Source: Flavobacterium rivuli WB 3.3-2 = DSM 21788 (GTDB lineage Bacteria; Bacteroidota; Bacteroidia; Flavobacteriales; Flavobacteriaceae). From it: a stretch of DNA of 64,000 bases. The notes beneath the pieces were generated by a model. The model was given only the letters and a program-made list of their open reading frames with translations, was not told the origin of the DNA and did not search any database. Shown one piece after another: positions 28,038 to 37,987 of the stretch. The position numbers and the translations under genes were made by a program. Every line of letters starts with the position of its first letter. Position 1 is the stretch's first letter. Where the stretch lies: contig NZ_KB899970.1 of the NCBI RefSeq assembly GCF_000378485.1, positions 248,001 through 312,000 on the forward strand, given 5' to 3'.

Positions 28038-29666
28038 ATGGAAGATAAAGTTTTTAACCTCTGTGTTATAGGTACCGGCCCGGCTGGTATTATTACTGCT
28101 CTTGAATATGCTAAGCTTAATCCTGCTAAAAGCATACTTTTAGTGGAGTTTGGAAAAAAAGATACCGTAAAGAACATACTTGACGACTCTATAGAGATAA
28201 CTAATACAGCTAACCATCACCCGCCTTATGAATGTACAAATAAAGGGTTTGGTGGTACCGGACTTACATGGGGTGGAAGGTGTGTAATGTATGATGAAGT
28301 AGATTTTATAGACAGGCCAGTTGTAAAAAATGGATGTACATGGGATGTAAACCTTTTTAATGAGGTTAAAGTATATTTAGAAAAAACAGCAGCTTATTTT
28401 GAGTGTGGCGATGCTAAATTTAACCTGAATGATATTGATGAGTTTAAAGATACTCATGTAGCCGAAGGTTTTAAAGAAAATACTGTTACAGACAAGGTAA
28501 TTGAAAGGTGGAGTATGCCAACAAGGTTTGGGGCAAGATATATAGATGAAATAAACGCATTACCAAATGTAACCCTTTTAGAGGGTTTTGAGGCAAAAAC
28601 GTTTACAGATCCAGACGATGAAGGCAATGTGCAGGCTTTACAAATCCGTGACTGGAATGGTAATGTAAAAACCATACAGGCAGAAAAATTTGTTATTTCG
28701 GCAGGTACCCAGGAAAGTACACGTATATTGCTTAGAAACAAAAACCTTTTCAGACTTCTTGATAACGTTCCTGATGCCCTTGGAAAATACTATCAGGGAC
28801 ATTTAAGTGGCAAAATAGCATCGGTAGTATTTAATGGCGACCCAAAAAAAACAGATTACGGCTTTCTTAGAGATAAAGACGGTGTTTATTTAAGAAGGAG
28901 GTTTCAGTTTACCACTGATTTTTTAGTGAAAAATAACCTTCTTAATACAGCCATTTGGTTAGATAACCCGCTTTATCATAACCCCAAACATAAAAGTGGT
29001 GCTATGTCCTTTATGTATATGGCCATGATTACACCTATTATAGGTAAAAAACTTGCGCCGCCTGCTATTGCAGATTCTATTACAAAAGGTAAGGTAGAAG
29101 GTATAGGGAGCCATGTTTTTAATATTATTAAAGACCTGCCGTTTTCTATAATCAAGCCCGTTTCTATATTTTATAAACGTTACCTTTTAAAGCGAAAATT
29201 ACCGGGGGTGTTTTTATACAGTCCACAAAATAAGTATGCATTGCATTTTCATTCTGAACAGGTACCTTTTGATAAAAACACAATGACACTTTCTCCTGAT
29301 GGTGAAAAGCTAATAATTGATTATTCTTTAACAGATGATGATATCAATTCTGTTATAGCTTTGCACAAAGAATTAGACAGGTCGTTGCAGGCAACGGGTG
29401 CCGGCAGGTTAGAGTTTTGGTTTCCTGAAAAAGAACTTTACAGCGAAATTAAAAAAATGTCGCGTGATGGTATTCATCAGTCTGGTACAACAAGAATTGC
29501 AAATAATGAGCATGAGGGTGTTGTAAACAGGGATTTAAAGTTGTTTGGGACTAAAAATGTATATGTATGCAGCAGTTCTGTTTTCCCAACATCAGGGCAG
29601 GCAAACCCTACATTTTTTCTTGGGGCGTTTGCAACAAGGCTTGCACATCATTTAACACAAAATTAA
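28038..29666 (+). CDS. GMC-family FAD-dependent oxidoreductase
   Basis: A 542-residue flavoprotein. The N-terminal FAD-binding motif is VIGTGPAGIITALEYAK (residues 10-26), followed by GTGLTWGGR. The C-terminal GMC domain contains the active-site histidine in HQSGTTRIA and VCSSSVFPTSGQANPTFFLG. There is no signal peptide or Tat motif, so it should act in the cytosol. GMC enzymes oxidise sugars or alcohols; here the substrate may be a sugar of this glycan, oxidised to a keto or acid form. It is coupled (1-base gap) to an aldo/keto reductase, suggesting an oxidation-reduction pair. Confidence 0.85.
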   Translation: MEDKVFNLCVIGTGPAGIITALEYAKLNPAKSILLVEFGKKDTVKNILDDSIEITNTANHHPPYECTNKGFGGTGLTWGGRCVMYDEVDFIDRPVVKNGCTWDVNLFNEVKVYLEKTAAYFECGDAKFNLNDIDEFKDTHVAEGFKENTVTDKVIERWSMPTRFGARYIDEINALPNVTLLEGFEAKTFTDPDDEGNVQALQIRDWNGNVKTIQAEKFVISAGTQESTRILLRNKNLFRLLDNVPDALGKYYQGHLSGKIASVVFNGDPKKTDYGFLRDKDGVYLRRRFQFTTDFLVKNNLLNTAIWLDNPLYHNPKHKSGAMSFMYMAMITPIIGKKLAPPAIADSITKGKVEGIGSHVFNIIKDLPFSIIKPVSIFYKRYLLKRKLPGVFLYSPQNKYALHFHSEQVPFDKNTMTLSPDGEKLIIDYSLTDDDINSVIALHKELDRSLQATGAGRLEFWFPEKELYSEIKKMSRDGIHQSGTTRIANNEHEGVVNRDLKLFGTKNVYVCSSSVFPTSGQANPTFFLGAFATRLAHHLTQN

Positions 29667-29667
29667 A

Positions 29668-30531
29668 ATGAAAAAAGTAGAACTGGTTAAAGGTATTGAG
29701 TCTTCTGTGTTGGGCTTTGGCTGTGCACCCATATTAGGGTCAGTAGGTGGTGCAAAAGCAGGCAGGGCATTATCCTGCGCTTTAGATAATGGCATAAACC
29801 ATTTTGATATTGCCCGTTCTTACGGATATGGCGAGGCAGAAAAATTTGTAGGCAAAGCGCTAAAAGGGAAAAGGGATGAGGTTATTATAGCAAGTAAATT
29901 TGGTATTAAAGCAAATTTTAAGGCAAAATTACTTAGTCCTGTAAAACCTTTAATACGCTATGCATTAAGCAAAAAAAAGCAGTCTGCAGTTGAGGTTAAG
30001 CCTGAGGAGATAAATACAAAGCCTGCGGATGATAAAAATCCTGCCATTGCAGACAGGTTTCACTACAGAATAGATATTAACGCAGCCGAAATGCGTAAAA
30101 GCCTTGAAGAAAGCCTTTCTGCACTGGGTACAGACTACCTTGATTATTTTTTTGTACATGAACCTTACCAGAGTATAAAGAATCCTGATGAATTGTTTGA
30201 AGCAGCACATTTGTTAAAAAAGGAAGGAAAAATAAGGGCTTTCGGGCTGGCATTTATGCAGAATCAGCAACACCTTCATGATACTTATATTAATAGGTTT
30301 GATTTACTTCAGTTTAATAATTCGCCGGGATTGCTTACTTATAAAGATACGGTTAATGATAGAGGTGAGCAACCTAATATATTTTTCTCTCCTATCAATA
30401 ATGGAGGTACTAACATGCTTACACCTGCAGAAAAACTAACAACTTTAAATGCCGATTTTCCTAACAGTGTAATTCTTTGCTCTATGTTTAATGAAAAGCA
30501 CCTGGTAAGTAACGCAGCACTATTTAGATAA
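29668..30531 (+). CDS. aldo/keto reductase
   Basis: A 287-residue member of the AKR superfamily. Catalytic tetrad residues are visible: Asp in HFDIARSYG, Tyr in the same segment, Lys in IIASKFG and His in YFFVHEPYQ. It is shorter than the usual 310-330 residues at the C-terminus and carries an extra charged insert near residues 92-130 (KKKQSAVEVKPEEINTKPAD). It would reduce a carbonyl with NADPH. Being joined to the GMC oxidoreductase, it could reduce the keto sugar that enzyme makes; this is inference. Confidence 0.82.
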   Translation: MKKVELVKGIESSVLGFGCAPILGSVGGAKAGRALSCALDNGINHFDIARSYGYGEAEKFVGKALKGKRDEVIIASKFGIKANFKAKLLSPVKPLIRYALSKKKQSAVEVKPEEINTKPADDKNPAIADRFHYRIDINAAEMRKSLEESLSALGTDYLDYFFVHEPYQSIKNPDELFEAAHLLKKEGKIRAFGLAFMQNQQHLHDTYINRFDLLQFNNSPGLLTYKDTVNDRGEQPNIFFSPINNGGTNMLTPAEKLTTLNADFPNSVILCSMFNEKHLVSNAALFR

Positions 30532-30584
30532 TAACGCTCAGGTAAAGTTTTAAAAACCAACTTTATATAACAGTATATAAAATT

Positions 30585-31397
30585 ATGATCTCGGTAATTA
30601 TTTTAACTAAAAATGAAGAGCAGGATTTGCCTATGTGTCTTGATGCGCTGCATTGGACAGATGATATTCATATTTTAGATTCCGGCAGTGAAGATACAAC
30701 GCTTGATATTGCAGCAAAATATAACGCAAAGATAAGTTACAATGCTTTTAAAAGTTTTGGAGATCAGCGTAATTTTGCTTTAGATAATATTGATGCAAAA
30801 TACGACTGGATTCTTTTTCTTGATGCAGATGAAGTAGCAACTCCTCCGTTTGTGGCAGCCATAAGTAAAGCTATAGAAACCGCACCACAGGAGGTTGCCG
30901 GTTTTTACTGCTGCTGGAAAATGATGCTTGAAGATACCTGGTTAAAGCGATCGGATAGCTTTCCTAAATGGCAGTTTAGAATGCTTAGAAAAGGGCGTGC
31001 GCGTTTTACCGATTTTGGGCATGGACAAAAAGAGGGTGAAATAGATGGCGTACTGGAGTACATAAAAGAGCCCTACCTGCATTATAGCTTTTCTAAAGGA
31101 TGGACACAATGGATAGCAAGGCATAATAAATATTCGTCGGATGAAGCAGTAGCGAGGTTTAATGATGCCCCACCTTTTAAAAATATATTTTCGAGTAATA
31201 CCAGTGTCCGCAATCCGGCGCTTAAGTCATGGTTAACAAAAACGCCTGGGTGGCCTTTGTTAAGGTTTACATACGCCTATTTTATTAAGCTTGGGTTTCT
31301 TGAAGGAACTCCCGGGTTTATAATAAGCGCAAATATGGCGTATTATGAATTTTTGATACAAATTAAAATCCGCGAGTTAAAGCGTAAAAAAATTTAA
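30585..31397 (+). CDS. glycosyltransferase family 2 (WaaE/KdtX-like)
   Basis: A 270-residue GT-A enzyme. It has the opening VIILTKNEEQDLPMCL (residues 4-19), the DSGSEDTT loop, and the metal-binding DAD in FLDADEV near residue 80. FRMLRKGRARFTDFGHGQ matches the WaaE/KdtX group, many of which act on the LPS core. It is the only family 2 enzyme in the locus, the rest being GT4. Its C-terminus (KIRELKRKKI) is strongly basic, consistent with membrane contact. Confidence 0.87.
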   Translation: MISVIILTKNEEQDLPMCLDALHWTDDIHILDSGSEDTTLDIAAKYNAKISYNAFKSFGDQRNFALDNIDAKYDWILFLDADEVATPPFVAAISKAIETAPQEVAGFYCCWKMMLEDTWLKRSDSFPKWQFRMLRKGRARFTDFGHGQKEGEIDGVLEYIKEPYLHYSFSKGWTQWIARHNKYSSDEAVARFNDAPPFKNIFSSNTSVRNPALKSWLTKTPGWPLLRFTYAYFIKLGFLEGTPGFIISANMAYYEFLIQIKIRELKRKKI

Positions 31398-31430
31398 ATA
31401 AACTAACAGCAATAAAGTAAATATATCTAT

Positions 31431-32375
31431 ATGAAAAAAAGAATACTTGTTACAGGAGGGGCCGGTTTTATTGGCTCGCATTTATGCACACGACTTTTAA
31501 ATGAAGGTAATGAGGTAATTTCTCTTGATAATTACTTTACAGGGTCTAAAAAGAACATTGTTCATTTATTAGACAACCCTTATTTTGAAATGATAAGGCA
31601 TGATGTAACAGAACCCTTTTTTATTGAAGTGGATGAAATTTATAATCTTGCCTGCCCTGCAAGCCCTGTGCATTATCAGTACAACCCTATAAAAACGATG
31701 AAAACATCTGTAATGGGGGCTATAAATATGCTTGGCCTTGCAAAAAGGGTTAATGCAAAAGTTTTTCAGGCAAGTACCAGCGAAGTTTACGGAGATCCGG
31801 CAGAACATCCGCAAAGAGAATCATATTGGGGTAATGTAAACCCTATAGGTATACGTTCGTGCTATGATGAGGGTAAACGCGCTGCCGAAACATTGTTTAT
31901 GGATTACCACAATCAAAACGATGTAGATGTTAAGATAGTAAGGATATTTAATACTTATGGCCCTAATATGAATCCTGAAGATGGCCGCGTGGTGTCTAAC
32001 TTTATTGTTCAGGCACTTAAGGGTGAAGATATTACTATTTTTGGAGATGGGCAGCAAACAAGGTCATTTCAGTATGTAGATGATTTAGTTGAAGGCTTTG
32101 TAAGGCTTATGGCTACTCCTAAAGGATTTACAGGTCCTGTAAACATAGGTAACCCTTATGAATTTACAATGCTTGAGTTGGCTCAAAATGTTATAGAGCT
32201 TACAAACTCGTCGTCTAAGTTAACTTTTATGCCGTTGCCACAAGACGATCCTAAGCAAAGGCAGCCGGATATTTCTCTTGCTAAAAAAGAACTTGACTGG
32301 GAACCTAAGGTACAGTTAAGAGAAGGCCTTACAAAAACTATAGAATACTTCGATGCTTTACTAAAAGAAGCTTAA
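31431..32375 (+). CDS. UDP-glucuronate decarboxylase (UDP-xylose synthase)
   Basis: A 314-residue SDR with [15 protein letters not shown] (residues 9-23), [34 protein letters not shown], and the catalytic YDEGKR near residue 143. [19 protein letters not shown] follows. These segments are diagnostic for UXS-type decarboxylases, which turn UDP-glucuronate into UDP-xylose (or its 4-keto intermediate). The substrate comes from ugd at 6398. This indicates xylose or a derived pentose in the glycan. Confidence 0.92.
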   Translation: MKKRILVTGGAGFIGSHLCTRLLNEGNEVISLDNYFTGSKKNIVHLLDNPYFEMIRHDVTEPFFIEVDEIYNLACPASPVHYQYNPIKTMKTSVMGAINMLGLAKRVNAKVFQASTSEVYGDPAEHPQRESYWGNVNPIGIRSCYDEGKRAAETLFMDYHNQNDVDVKIVRIFNTYGPNMNPEDGRVVSNFIVQALKGEDITIFGDGQQTRSFQYVDDLVEGFVRLMATPKGFTGPVNIGNPYEFTMLELAQNVIELTNSSSKLTFMPLPQDDPKQRQPDISLAKKELDWEPKVQLREGLTKTIEYFDALLKEA

Positions 32376-32422
32376 TTACAAGTTTTTGCAGCAAATTTAA
32401 AAATAAAAGAATAATTGTTATT

Positions 32423-33448
32423 ATGAGTAAAATACTTGTAACAGGAGGAACCGGATATATAGGTTCTCATACAGTGGTAGAATTGTATAATGCCGGATTT
32501 GAGGTGCTTATTGTAGATAATTTTTCTAATTCAGATCCCGGTGTTTTAAACCAGATAGAAACTATTACAGGTAAAAGGCCTGAATGTGAAGAACTGGATC
32601 TTTGTGATGAAGCAAAGGTAAAAGAGTATATGGATGCTCATAAAGACATTACTGGTATTATTCACTTTGCTGCGTATAAAGCAGTAGGAGAGTCTGTAAG
32701 GGAGCCTATGAAATATTACAAAAACAATCTTTATTCGTTAATTAATTTAATTGAGAATATAGATGGTAAGATAAATTTTGTGTTTTCATCTTCTTGTACT
32801 GTATACGGTCAGCCTGAGGTTTTACCCGTTACAGAAGATGCCCCTGTGCAAAAGGCAGAGTCGCCTTATGGTAATACAAAACAAATTGCAGAAGAGATAT
32901 TGACAGATACCTGTGCTGTAACCCCTGATTTAAAAGTAATATCATTACGTTATTTTAATCCTGTTGGAGCGCATGAATCTGGCCTTATAGGCGAACTGCC
33001 TATCGGGGTGCCAAATTGCCTTGTGCCGTTTATAACCCAGTCTGCCATTGGTAAGCGCGGTCCCATTGTTGTACACGGAAACGATTATAACACGCCGGAC
33101 GGAAGCGCCCTAAGAGATTATATACACGTTGTAGATTTGGCAAAAGCCCATGTTTCTGCCTTAAACAGGTTGCAGGGTAATGAAGGTAAAAGCAACTATG
33201 AAGTATTTAATTTAGGTACTGGTAAAGGTACATCTGTATTAGAAGTGATAGATGCTTTTGAGAAAAGTACCGGAGAGAAGCTTAATTATAGTGTTGGCCC
33301 AAGAAGATCTGGCGATGTAGAAAAAGTTTGGGGCGATGTAACAAAATCATCTAAAGAACTTAAATGGACAGCAGGACTTGGAATAGAGGAAATGATGAGC
33401 TCTGCCTGGAAATGGGAAAAATATATAAAAGAAAATCCATTTAATTAG
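32423..33448 (+). CDS. galE: UDP-glucose 4-epimerase
   Basis: A 341-residue SDR of normal length with GGTGYIGSHTVVELY (residues 8-22), HFAAYKAVGESV, SSSCTVYGQP, the catalytic YGNTK near residue 151, and LRYFNPVGAHESG. It interconverts UDP-glucose and UDP-galactose, giving a galactose donor. It lies in the middle of the + strand run, 5 bases before the VanZ-family gene. Confidence 0.93.
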   Translation: MSKILVTGGTGYIGSHTVVELYNAGFEVLIVDNFSNSDPGVLNQIETITGKRPECEELDLCDEAKVKEYMDAHKDITGIIHFAAYKAVGESVREPMKYYKNNLYSLINLIENIDGKINFVFSSSCTVYGQPEVLPVTEDAPVQKAESPYGNTKQIAEEILTDTCAVTPDLKVISLRYFNPVGAHESGLIGELPIGVPNCLVPFITQSAIGKRGPIVVHGNDYNTPDGSALRDYIHVVDLAKAHVSALNRLQGNEGKSNYEVFNLGTGKGTSVLEVIDAFEKSTGEKLNYSVGPRRSGDVEKVWGDVTKSSKELKWTAGLGIEEMMSSAWKWEKYIKENPFN

Positions 33449-33453
33449 AAACA

Positions 33454-33894
33454 ATGAGACGCAGCATTGGTAAGGGAGTTGCAAAAACAATAGCATTAAT
33501 GTATGTGTTTGCAGTTCTTTATTTAACTATGATGTCGGCAAATCGTTACACCGGGATATTTGATGAGCATAACATAAATTTAATTCCTTTCTCGAATAAA
33601 TGGATTTACTTTAGTAATTTCTTTACGCTTCAAACCAATGCAAAGTTGTTTGTAATCAAAGAAACGATTGGAAATTTTTTTTTACTTATGCCTTTTGCCT
33701 GGTCTTACTGTGTTTTTTTTGGTAAAATTAAACAACCTACAATGGTTGTTTTAATTGTTTTTTTAGCGCTTACTATAGAGAACCTGCAATACTGGTTGCA
33801 TATAGGTACTTTTGATATTGATGATATAATTTTGAATATTGCAGGCGGACTTTTTGGAGCTTTTTTGTTTTACAGGATGCATAAAAGAAATTAA
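33454..33894 (+). CDS. VanZ-family membrane protein
   Basis: A 146-residue protein with four hydrophobic helices and the VanZ-type features INLIPF (after helix 1), ETIGNFFLLMPF, and ENLQYWLHIGTFDIDDIILNI split across the third and fourth helices. The biochemical role of VanZ-like proteins outside glycopeptide resistance is not known; they are often seen in flavobacterial polysaccharide loci. It is coupled to its neighbours with 5-base gaps. Confidence 0.85.
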   Translation: MRRSIGKGVAKTIALMYVFAVLYLTMMSANRYTGIFDEHNINLIPFSNKWIYFSNFFTLQTNAKLFVIKETIGNFFLLMPFAWSYCVFFGKIKQPTMVVLIVFLALTIENLQYWLHIGTFDIDDIILNIAGGLFGAFLFYRMHKRN

Positions 33895-33899
33895 GATAA

Positions 33900-35129
33900 A
33901 TGAGGATTTTAATATTTGGTATAAACTATAGCCCGGAGTTAACAGGTATAGGTAAATATACCGGTGAGATGGGTAGCTGGTTTGCACAACAGGGACATAA
34001 CGTACATGTAGTAACGGCAGTGCCATATTACCCGGAGTGGGAGGTACATGAAAAATACAAGGGCAAATACTGGATTACAGAAGATATAGATGGGGCCACC
34101 GTGCACAGGATACCTTTGTATGTGCCTAAAAATGTTACCTCTGCAAAAAGGATAATTCACGAATTCTCATTTGTTTTAGGTATTGTACCGGTATGGTTTA
34201 AACTTTTGTTTACAAAAAAGTTCGATGTAGTGTTTTGCGCTGCACCGCCATTTCACTTAGGGATATTGCCTTTGCTATACTCTAAGTTAAAAGGTGTACC
34301 TATGATAACCCACGTTCAGGATTTGCAGGTAGATGCTGCTAAAGAACTGGGTATGATAAAAAATAAAACATTCCTTAACCTCATGTTTTCTATAGAACGT
34401 TTTATACTTAAAAAAAGTAAAAAGGTTTCTACCATAAGTTTAGGCATGCAGCTTAAAATAAGCGGTAAGGGTGTCAATACAAATCAGCAGATATTGTTCC
34501 CTAACTGGGTAGACGAAAACAATATTATGCCGTTGCCTAAAGAACAATCGTTACGCCAGCAATTTGGCTTAAAAGACAGTGACAAGGTTATTTTGTATTC
34601 TGGTAACCTTGGGGAAAAACAAGGTCTTGAAGTTATTATAGATGTAGCATTAAAATACAAAGACCGTAGCGATGTTTACTTTTTAATAGTAGGATCTGGC
34701 GGAGGTAAAGAGAAATTGGAGCAGTCTGCAAAAGATGCCGGGCTTACCCAGGTAATGTTCTTTCCATTGCAGCCTTACAATAAGCTTTCGGCATTGCTTG
34801 CTACCGCCGATGTGCATTTAGTGCTGCAAAAAAAATCAGCGGCAGATCTTGTTATGCCAAGTAAACTAACAGGTATACTTGCCGCGGGAGGGTTTGCTAT
34901 TGTAACTGCAGAGCCTGGTACATCTTTGTATACGGTAGTTAATCAATACAATATGGGGCTGATTATAGAGCCGGAGTCTACAGAGGCATTGTGCAACGGT
35001 ATAGAATATGCAATAAACAACGATATAAGCACTTACAAATTAAATGCAAGAAAGTATGCAGAGGCTTATTTAAGCAAAGAAAATATACTTCGCGATTTTG
35101 AGCAACAATTAGTGGATATTAATAAATAG
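33900..35129 (+). CDS. WcaI-like glycosyltransferase (family 4)
   Basis: A 409-residue GT-B enzyme with the WcaI-type opening FGINYSPELTGIGKYTGEM (residues 6-24), VTAVPYYPEW and IHEFSFVLG. The donor domain has ILYSGNLGEKQGLEV and ends with PSKLTGILAAGGFAI in place of the usual E-x7-E. In colanic acid loci WcaI is a proposed fucosyltransferase. GDP-fucose is made in this locus, so a similar role is possible. It is the last gene before a 217-base gap. Confidence 0.86.
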   Translation: MRILIFGINYSPELTGIGKYTGEMGSWFAQQGHNVHVVTAVPYYPEWEVHEKYKGKYWITEDIDGATVHRIPLYVPKNVTSAKRIIHEFSFVLGIVPVWFKLLFTKKFDVVFCAAPPFHLGILPLLYSKLKGVPMITHVQDLQVDAAKELGMIKNKTFLNLMFSIERFILKKSKKVSTISLGMQLKISGKGVNTNQQILFPNWVDENNIMPLPKEQSLRQQFGLKDSDKVILYSGNLGEKQGLEVIIDVALKYKDRSDVYFLIVGSGGGKEKLEQSAKDAGLTQVMFFPLQPYNKLSALLATADVHLVLQKKSAADLVMPSKLTGILAAGGFAIVTAEPGTSLYTVVNQYNMGLIIEPESTEALCNGIEYAINNDISTYKLNARKYAEAYLSKENILRDFEQQLVDINK

Positions 35130-35346
35130 TGATGTTTTAATCATGACAAATGTTAAAAAAAATAAATTAAAAGTAGGGGTAGTTTAAATTTAATTGATGA
35201 CCTTTACATCATTATTGTAAATGATTTATTTATGCAACAACAATACATGCATTGCTAATATCTAAAAATAACGAATAAATAAGTAAGGATTCTCCTTGCA
35301 AAGATTGACTGAATTATATTTATCATTTTTTTGTTATTATTATAAA

Positions 35347-36732
35347 ATGCAACAATACCTTAATAAAATTTCTTTAGTCAGGCTAATAGCAGATTTATCT
35401 GTTGTAGCACTCACTTTTATTGTATGTGTATATTGTGTACAGCCTACAACTTTTGCTGATCATTTCAGGTCAAAATTTTTCCTGTTATTTATATTGTTGC
35501 TGGTTTGGTTCTTTAGTGGTACCTCTAATAAATTATATAACGAGCACAGAATAAGACCGGGATTTTCGCTGGAAATATATAAAACAGTAAAGAGCATTGT
35601 TATACTTGCTCTTGCTATTGTGGTATTTTCATTCTTTTCGCAGCATTTTTTGCCTACAAACTTTGTATTTATATACTCTGGTGCACTTATAGTATGTTTT
35701 GGTACAGAGAAATATATTATACACAGGTTGGTTCTTTTTTTGCGAAGGCAGGGTTACAACCTAAGGCATGTAATTATATTAGGGCACGGTAATACGGCTA
35801 ATCAGTTTCATGAGCTTATAACTAATAATCCACACCTTGGCTACGATGTTATTGGGTATTTTGATGATGAAGAGAAAGATGCAGTTATAGGGCCATACCT
35901 TGGCAAAATAAATGATTTAGGTCCATTTTTAAAGACCCGGCCCATAAATGAGGTTATCGTGGCAACTCCGGGTATAACCATTGGCGAGATTGAAGAAATA
36001 ACATATGTTGTAGATAAAGCAGGTGTAAGGGTAAGGATAATTCCTGATTTCCACTTTCAGTTTTACAACCGTTATGAGTTTAAGCAATTTGGTAATATAC
36101 CTACAGTTTCATTACGCAAAGAACCTCTTGAAGAAACCCATAATAAATTTACAAAGCGAACATTTGATATCGTTTTTAGCGCCTTAGTATTAGTGTGTAT
36201 ATGCTCATGGCTATATCCTTTAATAGCGGTTCTTATCAAAATGAATTCTAAAGGGCCGGTGCTGTTTAAACAAAAAAGGCTTGGCAGGGACCGTAAAGAA
36301 TTTTGGTGTTATAAGTTTAGGAGTATGTATGTAAATGCCGTTTCAGATAAGCAGGCGGCATCTAAGGGCGACTCCCGTGTTACACCTATAGGGCGTGTAT
36401 TAAGAAAGACAAGCCTTGATGAGTTTCCTCAGTTTTGGAATGTGCTTAAAGGCGATATGTCTATAGTTGGGCCAAGGCCACACATGAGTATACAAAATGA
36501 ACAATATCAGGAAATTATAAACAATTACCTTGTAAGGCAGCTTATTAAGCCGGGTATTACGGGTTGGGCTCAGGTAAATGGTTACAGGGGCGAAATTGAA
36601 AATGAGTTTGATATTAAAAACCGTGTAACTTATGATATATGGTATCTTGAAAACTGGAGTTTTTTCCTTGATATAAAAATTGTATACTTAACAGTGTGGA
36701 ATATATTTAAGGGCGAGGACAAGGCTTATTAA
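35347..36732 (+). CDS. wcaJ: undecaprenyl-phosphate glucose/hexose phosphotransferase, WcaJ-like
   Basis: A 461-residue polytopic phosphoglycosyl transferase. About four N-terminal helices are followed by a CoA_binding_3-like Rossmann domain (ILGHGNTANQFHEL). The C-terminal catalytic domain contains KRTFDIVFSALVL, YKFRSM, the DE dyad in LDEFPQFWNVLKGDMS, and VGPRPHMS. It starts glycan assembly by moving hexose-1-phosphate onto undecaprenyl phosphate. The frame extends back to TTG at 35296, but the ATG at 35347 (MQQYLNKISL) fits homologues better. A second, small initiating transferase lies at 39519. Confidence 0.9.
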   Translation: MQQYLNKISLVRLIADLSVVALTFIVCVYCVQPTTFADHFRSKFFLLFILLLVWFFSGTSNKLYNEHRIRPGFSLEIYKTVKSIVILALAIVVFSFFSQHFLPTNFVFIYSGALIVCFGTEKYIIHRLVLFLRRQGYNLRHVIILGHGNTANQFHELITNNPHLGYDVIGYFDDEEKDAVIGPYLGKINDLGPFLKTRPINEVIVATPGITIGEIEEITYVVDKAGVRVRIIPDFHFQFYNRYEFKQFGNIPTVSLRKEPLEETHNKFTKRTFDIVFSALVLVCICSWLYPLIAVLIKMNSKGPVLFKQKRLGRDRKEFWCYKFRSMYVNAVSDKQAASKGDSRVTPIGRVLRKTSLDEFPQFWNVLKGDMSIVGPRPHMSIQNEQYQEIINNYLVRQLIKPGITGWAQVNGYRGEIENEFDIKNRVTYDIWYLENWSFFLDIKIVYLTVWNIFKGEDKAY

Positions 36733-36779
36733 TATAGTCATTGCCTGGATTCACTGCATTTTTTGCTAAATTAGCTGTT

Positions 36780-37916
36780 ATGGAAAACCCAATGATATGG
36801 CTTTCGTCACCACACCCAAGTGGTAATGAGCAAAAATATATCGATGAAGCTTTTAATTTAAGGCGTTTATTCGCTTTTGGAGAAAACATAAATGGTTTTG
36901 AAAATGACCTTGAAAATTATCTTGGCCAGGGTGTTTATGTAGCAGCTTTCAATTCGGGCACTTCGGCAATACACATGGCGCTTATACTTTTAGGTGTAAC
37001 TAATGGCGATGAAGTTATATGCCAGTCGCTAACATTTGCCGCATCTGCAAACCCCATACTATATCTTGGAGCAAAACCGGTATTTGTAGGCAGCGAACCA
37101 CAAACCTGGAACATGTGCCCCGATGCTCTTGAGGCGGCAATAAAAGACAGGATAGCGAAGGGTAAAAAACCAAAAGCTATAATTGCAGTGCACCTTTATG
37201 GTATGCCTTATAAGGCAGACGAGATAAATACAATTGCAAAAATATACGGTCTTCCGGTAATAGAAGATAGTGCCGAAGCTTTGGGTAGTACCTATAAAGG
37301 CATTAAATGTGGTACACTGGGAGATATTTCAATATTGTCTTTTAACGGCAATAAGATTATAACCACAGCTTCGGGCGGAGGATTGGTAAGCAAAGACCCC
37401 AAGGTTAAAGAGCGGGCCATATTTTTAGCATCGCAGGCAAAAGACCCGGCACCACATTACCAACATTCGCAGGTGGGTTACAACTATCGCATAAGCAATA
37501 TAAATGCGGGTATAGGCCGCGGGCAAATAGAGGTTTTGCAGGATTATATTAACTTAAGGCGAAACAACCATATTTTTTATAGTGAACTGTTTAGTGGTGA
37601 GCGTTATATTAAGCTACTAACAGAACCTGATACTGATTTTTACAGTAATTATTGGCTTACCACTTTAACAATGAATGACAGCAATAAAACCAGCGAGGCT
37701 TTAAGGTTATTTTTGGCTAATATGAATATAGAAACGCGCCCTGTATGGAAGCCCCTGCATTTACAGCCGGTTTTTGAAAGTTGCGATTATTATGGCGACA
37801 ATTGCGCAGAGGATGTTTTTAATACCGGCCTTTGTATGCCATCCGGATCTAACCTTACAGATGAGGAGAAGCAGAGAATTACCCATGCCTTTACAGCGTG
37901 GAAAAATACCGTTTAA
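36780..37916 (+). CDS. DegT/DnrJ/EryC1-family sugar aminotransferase
   Basis: A 378-residue PLP enzyme. The opening MIWLSSPHPSGNEQKYI is typical of PglE/EpsN-like sugar aminotransferases. It has FNSGTSAIHMAL, VIEDSAEALGS (PLP-ring aspartate) and the PLP lysine in FNGNKIITTASGG near residue 205. It would aminate a 4-keto-6-deoxy nucleotide sugar, made either by the dehydratase at 40999 (UDP-GlcNAc route) or by rfbB. The start ATG 36780 is chosen over the TTG at 36741; ATG 36792 is also possible. It leads the module with the deacetylase and formyltransferase. Confidence 0.9.
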   Translation: MENPMIWLSSPHPSGNEQKYIDEAFNLRRLFAFGENINGFENDLENYLGQGVYVAAFNSGTSAIHMALILLGVTNGDEVICQSLTFAASANPILYLGAKPVFVGSEPQTWNMCPDALEAAIKDRIAKGKKPKAIIAVHLYGMPYKADEINTIAKIYGLPVIEDSAEALGSTYKGIKCGTLGDISILSFNGNKIITTASGGGLVSKDPKVKERAIFLASQAKDPAPHYQHSQVGYNYRISNINAGIGRGQIEVLQDYINLRRNNHIFYSELFSGERYIKLLTEPDTDFYSNYWLTTLTMNDSNKTSEALRLFLANMNIETRPVWKPLHLQPVFESCDYYGDNCAEDVFNTGLCMPSGSNLTDEEKQRITHAFTAWKNTV

Positions 37917-37987
37917 GGAAAACCTCTTTTTAGCTATAAAATAATTGCTTACTTTCATCACATAACAGCATTTTACGGGTATATACA

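Noticed and set aside
33454-33894. VanZ-family gene as a glycopeptide-resistance gene
   Set aside because: No vanHAX-type genes are present; VanZ-like proteins are widespread and this one sits in a polysaccharide unit of a Gram-negative organism.
35296-35346. 17-residue N-terminal extension of the WcaJ-like protein from a TTG
   Set aside because: The added residues are not typical of the family, and an ATG at 35347 gives the expected N-terminus.
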